Origin: Liriodendron chinense
Taxonomy: Eukaryota > Streptophyta > Magnoliopsida > Magnoliales > Magnoliaceae
Reading direction: 5' to 3'
Length of the DNA stretch: 64,000 nucleotides
Assembly (NCBI GenBank): GCA_003013855.2
Contig: PVNU02001904.1
Location: forward strand, 62,001-126,000
Numbering within the stretch: the first letter of the stretch is position 1; each line of letters starts with the position of its first letter. A program made the position numbers and the translations under genes. The notes under the pieces were generated by a model, which saw only the letters and a list, made by a program, of their open reading frames with translations, was not told the origin of the DNA and did not search any database. Shown in pieces: positions 21,966 to 33,668 of the stretch.

Positions 21966-22335
21966 GTCTGGCAAGGAAGAAGAGATTGATTTTGATGTGG
22001 GGTTTTTGTCTAGAGAAGATATGAGGTTTGAAGATTTTGATGAGGGAAAGATGGACGGTGGAAGGTTTATATATAAGCAGGTCATCTGGAATTCAGAATG
22101 GGAGTTTGCATTTGGTTTGCCTGCCACTCGGTATGGTTTAAAATTCACGTGAGCCGAGGTTGAACCTGGAGGTTGACTTCCAACACGCGGAGCGAAGTCC
22201 AGACCAGGCATCAGCTTTATTTTTGCTAGATTTGAAACTAGAGTTCCCACTAAAGACGTGGATGGGCGTCTTGAGGCCTGTGGCGCTTGTAGGTGGGCCC
22301 TTGGTTTTGTGATCCAAGCCGTTGATTCGATGGAT
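21788..22335 (-). repeat. duplicated segment with peptide gene and promoter, copy 1
   Basis: This 0.55-kb stretch is similar along its length to 52518-53065 and contains coding part, 5' untranslated part and upstream region. It is not bounded by visible inverted repeats. Confidence 0.75.
22067..22078 (-). promoter_or_regulatory. TATA box of peptide gene copy 1
   Basis: Minus strand CTTATATATAAACC, about 105 bases before the predicted start codon. The matching site in copy 2 has decayed to CGTATATGAACC (52797-52808). Confidence 0.45.
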
Positions 22336-22830
22336 GTCAGAGCGGATTAGCTGTTACCCGGGGGAACATCTCAGTGGGTTTTATCCTAACCATGTGGGCC
22401 CATCTTGACGTAGTTTTTATATATCCACGCCGTTCATCTGTTTTTTCATCTCATTTGAGGACGTTTTACCAAACCCTAAGAAGATCCAAATCTCAGGTGG
22501 ATTGTACCACTAGAAACAGTGATGAATGACCATTAAAAGATTTTTGTGGGCCACAAAAGTTTTGGATTAAGTTGATATTTATATGTTCCCTTAATCTAGA
22601 TATTATTGACATTATCAACAGGTGGATTGCAAATAAACATTACTAAAACCTTACGATGGGCTCTTTGGAATTTTTAACGAAGAGGTACTAATCAACACTG
22701 CTTCCAGTGGTATGGTCCACCTGAGATTCTGATCTGCATGAATTTTGGAACACCATGCTCAAATGGGCTGGAGAAACGGATGGACGGAGTGGATATACAA
22801 CCGCCAGCGGTCCTGGTGCCGCATCTGCAT
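22336..22830. repeat. foldback element of the GTGGGCCC family
   Basis: Contains the family phrases: TGTGGGCCCATCTTGACG, TCCACGCCGTTCATCTG, AGAAACAGTGATGAATGACC, TTTTGTGGGCCACAAAAGTT and, near the right end, the inverted phrases GGTATGGTCCACCTGA and GATGGACGGAGTGGATAT. The two halves are roughly inverted. The borders are not sharp. Confidence 0.45.
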
Positions 22831-23629
22831 CATGAGCTTTCAGCGGCATCAACGCCGTCGTCTCTGGCAGCAGCAGCAACTGCGGCTACAACCGCAGTTC
22901 TCTTCAATATCTACTGCCATTGGTTCTGGCATGGAACTCGCGGGATTTTTTTTTTTTTTTTTTTTTTTTTTAATAACAATGATCATTGGTGGCGGCATTG
23001 GGGTTGGGCCTGTTAAGGCCGAAAGCAGCCCACTGGCAGGCCTTTTTTGTTTAGGTTTTAAGCCTACTTATAGGCCTACATTATGAACTTGCGAATAAGT
23101 ATGGGCCTTGCTGACTTGCCTATATATCGTGGGCCCAGTTACAGTTCAACATTAAGGATGTTATTTCCTGCCGTGTCCCACCAGATCAACAGTTTGATCA
23201 CCATATAGTGGGTCCCACTTGCCGAACTCCATGGCCAGGGAACTAGAGTAATATTGTTACCAGGCTACCAATACAAGCCCCACAATTACGTGCTTTACAT
23301 GAACTCCACTTGACAATTTTAAATGAGAAGATCTCTATAGATGTTTATCCTTTCACGGCCTACCCTTATGAGAGATGAAGGATTGCAAACACTACAGGTG
23401 TTGACATCCCAATTTGAAACACAACATGTGTTAGTGTATATAACCAATCCTCCAGGTGTTACCGCCAACATGACTGTGTATGTGATCTAGACCATTCTTT
23501 TGTGGGTCTTGTGAATAAGTTCTGAACCATTATTTAGGTCTTATAATGGTTGGATCTGAACTACCTTATAGAACACATTCAGTGGCCTTTTGTGGCTAAA
23601 CTCAAGTTATTCATTCATAGAATGTGGCT
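22831..23629. other. no gene seen; fragments of foldback elements
   Basis: A run of about 22 T lies at 22949-22971. Fragments with GTGGGTCCCACTTGCCG (23210) and GTGGGTCTTGTGAATAAG (23503) belong to the GTGGGCCC-type families. There is no coding sequence. Confidence 0.4.
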
Positions 23630-24333
23630 ACTCCACCTACTCAAGTTATTGCTGGCTATCCACCTCCCCAGCCCAGTTTCCCAAAGCCATTCAGATTTCA
23701 AAGAATGTGGCTCCTCAATGATTCTTTCTTATCTATGGTGAAAGCAGCATGGAACTCCGCCGAGACAAGCCGCACGAACCAGCCGATGTACCCCCTCATT
23801 AGTAAGCTAAAATATACAAAGCAGGCAATCAGAGTCTGGAACAAAGAGGTTTTTGGAGAGCAGCTGTTCCATTATATTAAGCTGGCAGAGGAAGTAGTGA
23901 ACCAGGTTGAAGAGGACCTTCAGCTCCATCCTAACACCTTTGACCCGAATGAGGTGGATTCTGCTAAAGACAAGCTTGCCAAGTTGAAGATGATGGAAGA
24001 GATCTACTGGAAACAGAAATCCCGCAACAAGTGGCTAGAAGAGGGAGATTGCAACACATCTTTTTTCCACAAATCTGTAAATGAGCGCATCAGAAAAGCC
24101 GCCATCCACGAGATCAAGTTGGACAGCGGAAACAGAATGTCTGACCTTCCTATAATCAAAGAAGAGGCAATCAACTACTTCAACATGCTCTTTCAAGCTG
24201 AAGAATGCGAGGAATCGGGAGACCTCTTAGTATAGTTTACGTCATGCGTTTCACAAGCTGATAACGACATGCTTCTTGCAGAACCTTCCTTGGAAGAAGT
24301 TCGTGTGTTAGCTGAAGCTATCCCTTCGGATGG
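23630..24333 (+). pseudogene. LINE ORF2, linker between endonuclease and RT
   Basis: FRFQRMWLLNDSFLSMVKAA, VWNKEVFGEQ, YWKQKSRNKWLEEGDCNTSF and FFHKSVNERIRKAAIHEI are the conserved linker of plant L1-type LINEs. One open frame runs to 24235, then a TAG, then the start of the RT domain (EPSLEEVRVLAEAIPSDGP). The endonuclease part is absent, so the copy is 5'-truncated. The domain is cut at SDGP by the hAT-like element and resumes at 28239. Confidence 0.8.
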
Positions 24334-24341
24334 GCCCCATG

Positions 24342-27300
24342 TAGACCTGGCAAAAATCAACCTGACCCACTAACCCGACCCGACCTGGTTTTTCCTAGTT
24401 TAGGGTTTGAAAATTTGACCCGAATTCAATTTTTTGGTTAACCCTGGTTGTTATCCAACTATATAGCTGAATGTTCTCTCAAGTGCAAGAGATCACAAGT
24501 AATAAACTCAGTGAATCCGAGGTTGAATCCACAAGGAGCAAAAATAGAGGTATGTAAGAATCACTCTCAGATCAACAAAAGAGAATAGAAATTATAAAAG
24601 TAGTAATTAATTTAACTAATGAATGAGTTAGATTGGATAAATGTTTTTGAGTGAGTTTAATTAATAGAAATCAAAGCACCAAGGCATCAAAGGTCCACAT
24701 GTATCTCATGCTTTATTAATGCGTACGATAAAGTATTACTCAACTAGAACGGATCACTATAGTCCATCTAACTGAAAGATATTACAATTAGAACACAAAT
24801 TCACATAGGAAATCAATGGATTAGAAATTCATCCCATCGTGCATCATTAAGTTCATATTCTTAATCGTTAGAGATTATAAGCATTAAAGATCCTTGAGAT
24901 CGCTAATCAAATAATGTACGTGACAGGCTAAAAATATCTCCAATCTAGGTTTTTATAGATCAAATCTAGGATTAAACAATACTCATGCAAAAGGTTTACA
25001 TGAGAATTAAAAATTCTAGATTAGTTCCATAAAATTCATACAAAATGAATTTCTCTCATCATTCAGCACATAAATTAATCACACACATCAACTCAATAGT
25101 CCACATATGCTTTCCTTTTAGCCTTGTCTAGAAGGGTTTAGAACATAAACAAAATTAAAGAAGAAAAATCAAAAGAAGAAAAAGAAGACATAATTAAACT
25201 AAAAGAAATCAAGTTAAAACTAACCAACTTACAAGTTCTTAAAGTAAATCCAAGCAAACTTTAATGTAAAGTTTTAAATCTTCAATGTAGAAAACTCTAA
25301 AATCTTAAAGTTCTAAGTAAAGAAAGAGACAAAAAGGTTCTATGAGGGAGAGGAGAGCTTGTTCTCTTCAAAATCGGATTGAAAAGATGTCTTAAAACTC
25401 TTCACAACCATCTATTTATAGTTAAGTTCGGATTCAAGTAACATTACTAATTTTTCTACACTTCATGTTACTAAATCAGTGGTCGGATTGCTCTAAATTT
25501 TATATGAGGCTTCATCGTCAAGTGAACTTCATAATGGATGGGTTAGATTGTCAATATCACATCTGAAGTGGGCTCCATAATCAGATCAGTGGCCACCTCC
25601 CAGATTCATAGTTTTAACACCTTTTGAACCAGTCATTCTTGCATCCTTCACTTCGGTATGTACATACATCAAACGTGTTTCAAAATTGATACTTTAGTAG
25701 AACTATATCCCCTTTACATGATAGAGGGTCTAGATTGGCTTAATTCATTCTAGAATTTTGGTGCACATAACTCGTAATCTGGACCATTTTCTGATTCACG
25801 CAGTGGAACTTTCTAGAATACTTCGACTTGTTTTCGACGCTGCAACCAATCTATACATCCGATTGACCTGATTCTAGTTAGGTTTTGTAGAAAATTTGAT
25901 TCTGTTCCAGATGAATAGCTTGGATTCTTCATTTAAGCATTGCTGGACCACTGGACTGGATTTGAATGCTAATTTGGTGCTAAATAGACAATTTGTGTTC
26001 ATTGGGTCACTATAATCAATCCAGAACTTCGATCGGCATGAAACAGTGTTATTTTTTAGATAATTTGATGATAATCAGAGTGAATGGATGTTTTCTCAAA
26101 TTGCATAAAAAAGTGGTCCAAAAGTGGGCCGCACAATTGACAGCGTGCGCTGCCCATTTTGAATTGAAAACCTCTATGAACCATTCATCTTCAATCAATC
26201 GTCACGGTCAATCCATCTAACCTCAATCCAATCTTATAGGAAGTCTCTTTAGCCCTTCTCTCATCATCCTAAACCTTCCTAGACACAAGTGGCCTGCCAA
26301 CAACTTGTAAAACATGAAAAATCACTATTTAAGCATAGTTTATAAGTTATAGAGCGATCCAACCATTGAACACATTTCCTACACTAAATCTAAGTATTTT
26401 GCTTGATTTTGCCTAACGATGATCGGAATGGGGCCTAAAAATGTAATATTTATGGTCACATCAAACTCGACCCAACTCGACCTGAATTTTTATGGGTCAG
26501 GTTAGGGTTAAAGGTGACCCGACCCGACTCAACCTGAATCATATATATAAGGGTTAATTTGACTATTATGTGTTGATTTTCTTATTAGTTAAATAATACA
26601 TAATTTTTTTTTCTCACACACCCTACTGGATGATGGACAGAGTGGATTTCACTTTTGACGAAAGTGGGCCCCATTTTTGTTGATGAGTGTTCACTAACAA
26701 TTGGTGCACATGTTGTACATGCACCGAATTGGGTGGATCAGTCAACATATGTTGACCCGGTCAAAACCACAACCGAGAGAATCTTCTCTCCCTCCATTTT
26801 CATTGAAATGTCTCAAACGGACGCTGTTCATTTTTAAGATCGTGCGGCCCACTTTTGAACAACAGTTTGGCTGATCCAATCCGTTCATATGGTTCGGACA
26901 TGGGAATCTAGCAAACCCCTAGTGTTTCATTGAAGGTATTGTTGTATGGTGTACATGGTTAGAAGCCAAAAGTGGCAGTAGATAGCTGATTTTGTGTTTC
27001 TAAGCCCTTCAAAGCCTGACCATTGAGACCAATGCGGCCCCACCTTGGCTCGATCCAAACTGTCTATCAGTTTCTAGCATCATTTTTAACTAGAATCTAA
27101 TTGATATCAGGTGTGAAGCTCATGTGTGTAATCATTATTTCGCATATAAGTTACGTTGTGCAGGTGGCGGGTCCGAAAATGAAAATATTCCATTTTCTTT
27201 TTCTCTCACCTCTGTTTCTTTCCCTATTAACCTTGATCCGTGACAATTCATTCGAGCAAATCTTAACAATTCATAACCCTTAGTTGCAAGCTATCCTAGT

Positions 27301-28233
27301 CATCCATTGATGTTCGCCCAAATTAGGGTTGAGAATGCCATCATATAAATAGGATTTTTCTTCCATTTTTCTCTATTCTTGCATCTAGAAACCCTTAACT
27401 CATGTTAACCATATAAACACGTTCGTTAAAAGGGGTTGGAGCTGAAATCTCAGAGTTTTCTAAGCTCCTCGAAATGATTCTACTATGTCCATAGCTGTCG
27501 GATTGAACGAAAACCAATGGTTGAGTTTTCACCATTGGAGGTTAGGTCTTCTTCTCAGGTGGTGTTGTTGCTGCTTAGTCATTGCTGGGCTGCATTCATA
27601 GAGTTCTTGCTGCTGAGGTATAGGTAAGATAATCATCCATTTCATCTTTCTATTAGATCTATGATCGACCCGGTCTGCTACAAGTAGTAAACCGAGTCGA
27701 ACTCGTTCTATACCTAGTTCATATTAGTTTATATAAGCAGTTCATGATCTGAAGAATGTCTGATTTAGTTCAACTATTTAGGATTGATCATGATCAGATA
27801 TCCTTGCTCATGAAGTTCAATCTGGTTGAAACTAGTTGTAACTTATGTTGAGTTGACTCGACAAAACTCATTGAGTCCAGTTTGAGGTGAAGTCTAATCC
27901 ATGAATATTCATGTCAGATTCATGAGCAATATTGGGCAGGCATTGGTAGCTGATGATTTGAGTCTAGTTGTGAATTGATTTAGTAAAATTCCTCTATTAG
28001 GTGAATCTTTCATGGGGAATTCTTAGTATTTTGATTCAAATTAGGGCTTGAAATAAGATATAATTTCAATCCAATCTACAAATTGGTTAGTTGATCATTA
28101 AAATGCGGGTCAACCCGACCCGACCCGATTTAATTTGGGTTGGGTAAGGGTTGGGAAAATCCAACCCAAATTCAATTTGGGTTGGGTTAGGGTTGAGGTC
28201 GAAACGACCCGACCCGACCCATTGCCACCTCTA
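24342..28233. mobile_element. hAT-like non-autonomous element within the LINE
   Basis: The left end reads TAGACCTGGCAAAAATC and the right end, reversed, TAGAGGTGGCAATGGGTC, so the termini share TAGA-SS-TGGCAA. TAGRGGTGGCAA-type ends with GACCCGACCC subterminal motifs are common in plant hAT elements. The LINE sequence picks up immediately on either side. The 8-bp flanks (GCCCCATG and GCCTAGGT) match poorly. If the borders are moved by a few bases (GGGCCCCA and GGTCCTTA), five of eight match, differing by transitions only at two. No transposase is seen. The interior is AT-rich, carries a retroelement-like phrase near 24500 (GAATCCGAGGTTGAATCCAC) and a GTGGGCCCCA foldback fragment at 26630-27100, and seems to be composite. 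Confidence 0.6.
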
Positions 28234-28238
28234 GCCTA

Positions 28239-29152
28239 GGTCCTTAACGGTTTTTTTGGAGCATTCTTTTTCAAATGCTGGGATTTTGTGAGATCTGACG
28301 TCTTGGACGCAGTGAGACACTTATTTAAAGGAGGCCAAATTCCTCGGGCATTTACAGCGACGCGTATCGCACTCATTCCAAAAGGCACCAACCCAAATAA
28401 GTTTTCAGTCGTCCATCTGATAAGCCTTTGCAATTGTCTGTTAAGATTATGTCAAAAGTGACGACAAACAGATTAAGTGTGATTCTCCCCAGGTTTATGT
28501 CCCCAGGAAAAAGTTCGTTTGTTCAAGGCCGCTCCATAACAGAAAATATTGCGCCGACTCAAGAACTCTTAGAGATGTCAGTAGATCTACTCGCGGCAAC
28601 AAGTAGTGCTAAAACGCGATATGGAAAAAGCGTACAATTGGGTAGATTGAAATTTCTAAAAGTTCTGATCAGGAAATTCGGCTTCTGTTAGGGTTGGATA
28701 GATCCGGTGGAGAGGTTTTGGGCTAACTCATGGTTTTCAGTTATAATCAATGGGGAGGCTTGCAGCTACTTCAAAGCTTCGAGGGGTCTACATCAAGGAG
28801 ATCCAATCTCGTCAGGCCAATTCATTATAATGGAGGAAGCTTTCAGTAAAGGATTTAGACTGCTACAAGAGAGAGGCTTTTGCAACCCTTATAAGGTTAA
28901 TAGCAGGTGCCCTATCATCTCCTATTTATTGTACGCAGACGACACCATTCTTTTTGTAAACAGAAGCATCAAATTGCAAAAAGTAGCGAATGAATTTATC
29001 TAGAAGTACCAAGCAGTTTCAGGGCAAAGGATTAACAAGTCCAAAAGCAGATGGTAATCCTCAGGAAAGCTCTCATCAACTCGAGCCATATCGATGGAGA
29101 ATATTGTAGGAGTGTGTAAAGCGGTGTCTCAGCTCAATTACTTGGGTGTTCC
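28239..29152 (+). pseudogene. LINE ORF2, reverse transcriptase domain
   Basis: Resumes with GP(N)GFFGAFFFKCWDF, broken by one extra T, then IPRAFTATRIALIPKG, MSPGKSSFVQGRSITENI, FKASRGLHQGDPIS and, at 28932-28943, the catalytic YADD box. ISYLLYADDTILF is typical of plant L1-type RT. Several frameshifts and stops interrupt it. The sequence stops at QLNYLGVPV where the copia element is inserted and resumes at 46601. Confidence 0.85.
29148..29152 (+). repeat. target site duplication GTTCC (left, copia)
   Basis: GTTCC before the 5' LTR is repeated at 46601-46605 after the 3' LTR. Confidence 0.9.
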
Positions 29153-29594
29153 TGTTGGAATATGTAAACAAAACCAGTTTTTACTTAAGAGCTAAGAGTC
29201 TTAGAGGCTAAGGGACTTAAGAGTTAAGAGTCTTAGAGGCTAAGGGACTTAAGAGTTAAGAGTCTTGGAGGCTAAGAGTCTTAAAGGCCAAGAGACTTAG
29301 GAGTTAAGTGTTTTTCAAAGCACTATAAAAGAAGGTGGCATGAGCCATTTGTAAGTATGAGAAAAAGAGAGTGAGTGAGAGCAAGAAGAGCTAGAAGAGC
29401 CAAGTAGAGGCAAGAAAGCATTGTAATGCAATAAGAAGTATTTTCTTTGAAAAGAGTTGTGTCTTTCTTTCTTTGTGTTTGTCTTGGTTCCAGGCTTAGT
29501 ATAGCCAACCAACTGTACAGATCCTGTTAGGCCACCAATTTGCGCACACATTTCTCTAAGGGCTTAGCAAAGCCAACATCAATATCCACCAACA
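29153..29594 (+). repeat. copia 5' LTR
   Basis: 442 bp, TGTTGGAATATG to CCACCAACA. TATA box TATAAAA at 29324-29330. It contains two 33-bp units of the form GAGTTAAGAGTCTTAGAGGC near 29200-29265; the 3' LTR has three. Confidence 0.92.
29324..29330 (+). promoter_or_regulatory. copia LTR TATA box
   Basis: CACTATAAAAGAAGG, conserved at 46321 in the 3' LTR. Confidence 0.65.
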
Positions 29595-29597
29595 AAC

Positions 29598-29609
29598 TGG
29601 TATCAGAGC
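29598..29609 (+). other. copia primer binding site (initiator-Met)
   Basis: TGGTATCAGAGC, three bases after the LTR, complementary to the 3' end of plant initiator-Met tRNA. Confidence 0.85.
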
Positions 29610-29624
29610 CTTGGTCATGAAAAG

Positions 29625-30530
29625 ATGGCCACCACAATCCAGCCGCAAATTCCAAGGTTATCAAAGGACAACTATGAAAATTGGTGCATCCAGATGAAGG
29701 CGTTGTTCGGGTCACAAGATCTATGGGAGATCGTCACCGATGGGTATGTAGAACCCACTACGGAGCAAGAAGCTGCCTACAGCACCGAGCAAAAGGCCGC
29801 TCTTAAAGATCAAAGGAAGAAAGATAAGAAGGCTTTATTCATTCTCTATCAAGGGATGGATGATTCAACCTTTGAAAAAATCGCCGAAGCGACGTCTAGC
29901 AAACAAGCATGGGAGATCCTTAGCACCATTTTCAAAGGCGTTGATCGTGTGAAACGGGTTCGCCTACAAGCTCATAGAGCCGAGTTTGAGGTCGCACACA
30001 TGAAGGAAGGTGAGTGCATTTCCGACTACTTCTCAAGATTACTTGTAGTCGTTAATAATTTGAAAAGAAATGGTGAAAAGATTGAAGACATTCGGGTCAT
30101 CGAAAAGGTGCTTCGATCCCTCACAACCAAGTTTGAACATGTGGTTGTGGCCATTGAAGAATCAAAGGATCTTGAAAAGCTCTCCATTGAAGAGTTGATA
30201 GGATCGTTGCAAGTTCATGAGCAACGAATGCAAAAGACTACTGGTTCCATGGCTTTGGAGCAAGCATTGGAGTCAAGGTTGACTCTAAATGAACAGAAGA
30301 TAGGCCGTGGAAATTTTCAACGCAGTGGCCGCACCGATAGCAATCGTGCAAGAGGCGAAAGGCGTGGATATCATCAAAGCCATGCACAAAATCAACAAAA
30401 CAATACCAATTTCCGTGGAAGAGGAACTGGTAGAGGCAGATCCATGCGTAGTCGTGGAAATACAAGAAATGTTCAATGCTACAATTGTGGCAAGATCGGC
30501 CACTATGCCTCTGATTATTGGAGCAAAGTA
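29625..30530 (+). CDS. copia gag (N-terminal part of gag-pol)
   Basis: 302 codons from ATG 29625 to the CACTA insertion. The order is capsid (LSKDNYENWCIQMKALFGSQ, ATSSKQAWEILSTIFKG, YFSRLLVVVNNLKRNGEKI), then an Arg/Gly/Asn-rich basic stretch and a CCHC zinc knuckle CYNCGKIGHYASDYW in which the last Cys is Tyr (a TGT to TAT change). It would assemble the particle and bind RNA; the lost Cys should weaken the knuckle. The frame then runs 156 bases into the CACTA end before a stop. The protein is continued by the pol part at 42925. Confidence 0.9.
30528..30530 (+). repeat. target site duplication GTA (CACTA, left)
   Basis: GTA before the CACTA terminus is repeated at 42925-42927. Three-base duplications are diagnostic of CACTA insertions. 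Confidence 0.9.
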
Positions 30531-30539
30531 CACTACAAA

Positions 30540-31030
30540 AAATTTCATTTTTACCGACGAATGATTTCGTCGGTAATCAGTAAAATTTCGTCGGGAAATG
30601 TTTTCCCGACGAAATTTTTCGCGGCTAACATCGTCGCAGAAAGGCCGTCGGTAAAGGTTTTTACCGACGAAATAATTTTTTCGTAGGTAATAATTGAACC
30701 ATTACCGACGAAATTATTCATCGGCCAAACATATGAATTTTGTCGGGATTGAAAATGATACGTCGGTGAAAAAACTTTTACCGACGAAATAATGCGTAGG
30801 TAAAAACATGTTAAAACTTTTACCGACGAAATATTTCGTTGGTAAAAGAAAGGAAAAACTTTTTACCGACGAAATAATGCGTAGGTGAAAACATGATAAA
30901 ACTTTTACCGACGGAATAATTCGTCGGTAAAAGCATCTAAGAGCTTTTTACCGACGAAATATTCCGTCGGTAAAAAGTTTTTCCTTTCTTTTACCGACAA
31001 AATATTTCGTCGGTAAAAGTTTTTCCTTTC
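30540..31030. repeat. CACTA subterminal repeats, left
   Basis: Repeated TTTTTACCGACGAAAT and its reverse ATTTCGTCGGTAAAA, often as palindromic pairs. In other CACTA elements such motifs bind the element's second protein and are needed for transposition. The matching block is at 42455-42915. Confidence 0.9.
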
Positions 31031-31244
31031 TCGGTTCCATTTGTTTTAAAAAATTCAGGAAAATTCCTGATATACACCTGTAAAAAAACCTATACATTTT
31101 GAATCCTACTCACATGCACAAACATACAAACAAACAAAAAGTACATCATCCATACACAAATAATCCATTCCACATCCACAAACAAACAATATTCATCCAC
31201 ACACAAATATATACAAGTTAAAAGTCGTATATTAAAAAAAATAA
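31031..31244. other. no gene seen
   Basis: A-rich stretch with ACAAACAAACAAAA-like runs, between the subterminal repeats and the end of the second CACTA gene. Confidence 0.5.
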
Positions 31245-32899
31245 TCAGGAAGATGAAGGCGGAGGTGGGGGAGGTGGCGGGGCATCGGCGCTAAGGCGTG
31301 CAGCGAGAGCCTGAAACATCTCCTGCATCCGTCGCTCATGCTCCTGCCGCAACTCCTCGATCCTCCTCTCCTGCTCCTCCCGTCGCCTCTCCTCCTCCTC
31401 CCTCTGCCTCTCTAGCTGCTCCCGAATCCCATCGACGACGACCCGTAGCTGCTGAACCTCTCTCTCTGCGATGTCAGCTCGGCGTTGAGCGCTCTCACCA
31501 GCTACGGATCGGCTGGAGCCAGCTCTAGTTTGTGCCATGAGCTTAGCACCATGGCCAAGCCCACGCACATATCCAGAACGGGTGCCAAGCACCTCGCTCA
31601 GGATTTCTGGCTCACTCCGCTGACTACCATCGGGAGTGGGCTGACTGCGTATGGTGTCCATCGCCGCCTGTAATGAAAAGATATGAAATTTCATAAAAAA
31701 TGACATGAATGACATTATTATCAATCAATGCGCGATTAAATTTAACAAAGTAAAGATTTTTACCCAATGCTCACTGGCTCTAGGATGAACCCAAGATCCC
31801 GTCGCCTGCCGACAGTGAGTCCCTCTGTAGAGGTCTACTGGTCCAGGCTCCTGGCCGGTGACGGAATCCCGCTGCGCAATCGAAAGGAAAAAAGACTTAT
31901 AATAAATGCCAATCAAAATAATATATTAACTTAATAATCATCAATAATTTCTTACCATGTCGTAACGATGTCGTACAAATGACTTTGAACCAGCTACGTG
32001 GTTCACTTGTAACTTTTCCCTATTCGCAGAATTTATTCTGCTCCTCTTCTGAACACATTATACAAAATACATTTCTATTAATTGCGAAATTAATTGCGAA
32101 TTTAATTGTTACCGTAAGATATCGTACATGTAAATATTACCTGAAAAGCCTCCGACGAAAATCTCTCGCAGAGTATCCGCCAGTCGTCTGTACTAACGTG
32201 TGGCGGTGCGGACTGTACGGCCTCATCGTGTGTCCTGCACCGCTTGTACCGCTGGTGCAACTCTCCGCGGTACTCCTTGAACCGCTCCCTAATCATGTCG
32301 TCGACGGCATGAGAAATGTAGGGAACATTCAAATCGAATTCAAATTTATCCTGCAGTTTCGTAAATAATAAATTAAGGGAATAAACTTATTAACAATAGG
32401 ACTTAACCGTAAATGAACTTTCACAAAAGAAAATTTCAATTTACTAAACTTTACCTGAAGGCGCTGACGGATGAGCTGTCGCACATCATCTGTCACGTCA
32501 GTCCAACAGGGGGTGGTGGCGGGGATTAGAGATCGGCATAGGACACCGACCTCAGACGTAAACAATCTGGCACTGTCCCCAACAGGTCTAAGGCAGTCCT
32601 GTGGGAACTCTACTGCCACCCTACCCTCACGCGTAAGTCGCTCTAAAACTAACCCACGCGTGGGTCCACGTCCTCGTCGGCTGGTAGAAGATGCTGCTGC
32701 GAAAAGATATATGTAAGTAACAATATAAACAGAAATCACTAAATAAATGTCTAGACTTACATGCAGTGCCCGGTGTATGCTGAACCGAAGGATCAGATGA
32801 CTGTGATGCACCGTGCGACGTCGATGCTGTCTGCGTCGCATCACGGGTGGAAGGGGTAGATCCAGTGCGCGAACGACCTGATCTCCCACCTGGTGCCAT
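31245..32899 (-). CDS. CACTA second gene, Transposase_24 (Ptta/En/Spm) type
   Basis: Six exons fit with GT..AG borders and matched phases: 32899-32761, 32696-32455, 32350-32141, 32048-31956, 31871-31764 and 31667-31245, giving a 404-residue protein with no stop. The N-terminus is Ser/Gly/Arg-rich (MAPGGRSGRSRTGSTPS). The middle matches the plant Ptta/En/Spm transposase family in layout: LRPVGDSARLFTSEVG, TDDVRQLIRQRL, DLNVPYISHAVDDMIRERFK and HVSTDDWRILCERF, with GSKSFVRHRYDM and DLYRGTHCRQATGSWVHPRA. The C-terminus has a charged coiled coil (EREVQQLRVVVDGIREQLER) and a run of prolines. It is likely the DNA-binding partner protein that recognises the subterminal repeats. It looks intact, unlike the transposase. 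Confidence 0.8.
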
Positions 32900-33150
32900 G
32901 ACTGAATATATCTGAAATACAAACTTATAAATTTAAACAATGTCAATGCAAGTTTATGAACATCATTGCAGAGTGAATTTGTGCTTATGCTTAGAGAAAT
33001 GATAAAAATATGATTAGACCATTACACTATAATGCAAGCAGGATATAATAAAACCGTAAACAGAATATAAAAGTTGAAAAATCCATTACACATTGTCATT
33101 CTATATTAAATACATATATCTCATTGTAATACAAATCAACTTCGGATCAA

Positions 33151-33531
33151 CTATCCGAAATACTCCCTGCGTAAGTTATCGTACGCTGCAGATGTATATT
33201 CGATGTTGTATGAAGCACTCGACATTGTTACAGCCAACATGCCAGTCACAATAGGAGAAATCTGATCTCTCGGGACTCCATTCAGATGTGCAAGTGATAA
33301 TGTTGCATCTTCCATACGAAGTTTTCCGCGATTATATTCCTCAATCAGGTCCGGAATTTCTTTGAGATTGTATAATCTTTCATCTGAGTCATCGTCTTCC
33401 TTCCTACATATCTCGACCAGACCGGGTATCTCTCTGGCCATACCAGAAGAATATAGGGCCGGAAAGTCCATCCGCAACAGCTGATGAAGTATGCTGCGTG
33501 CTTCCGCTACGCTCCAATTTGTGGAGGACAT
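33151..33531 (-). CDS. hypothetical 126-residue ORF in the CACTA
   Basis: An ATG-started open frame between the transposase stop (33669) and the second gene (32899), same strand. It starts MSSTNWSVAEARSILHQLLR and contains CRKEDDDSDERLYNLKEIPD and HLNGVPRDQISPIVTGMLAV. It is acidic and seemingly helical, with no signal peptide or membrane segment and no motif I recognise. It is intact although the transposase upstream is broken. It might be a separate small gene or a remnant exon; no splice sites linking it to a neighbour were convincing. Confidence 0.5.
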   Translation of the reverse strand: MSSTNWSVAEARSILHQLLRMDFPALYSSGMAREIPGLVEICRKEDDDSDERLYNLKEIPDLIEEYNRGKLRMEDATLSLAHLNGVPRDQISPIVTGMLAVTMSSASYNIEYTSAAYDNLRREYFG

Positions 33532-33668
33532 GATCAGAAAGTGACTTAACTGTAAATGTAGATTATCAACAAGTCAATTCAGGGAAAAAATCATGACTTG
33601 TAAAACATATATACATGTAATAATCAAATTAATCGAATTGAAAAATTACATGTAAATCTTGTATACAT

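Noticed and set aside
21877..22152. Plus-strand 91-codon ORF (KKIKMMDVIGKILVGFMSGK)
   Set aside because: The minus strand gives a signal peptide, TATA box and a conserved-looking ending, so the plus frame is taken as its shadow.
29315..29551. Minus-strand ORF in the copia LTR (also 46320-46514)
   Set aside because: Appears twice only because the LTR is duplicated.
31298..31673. Plus-strand ORFs of 62-76 codons
   Set aside because: Antisense to the last exon of the CACTA second gene.
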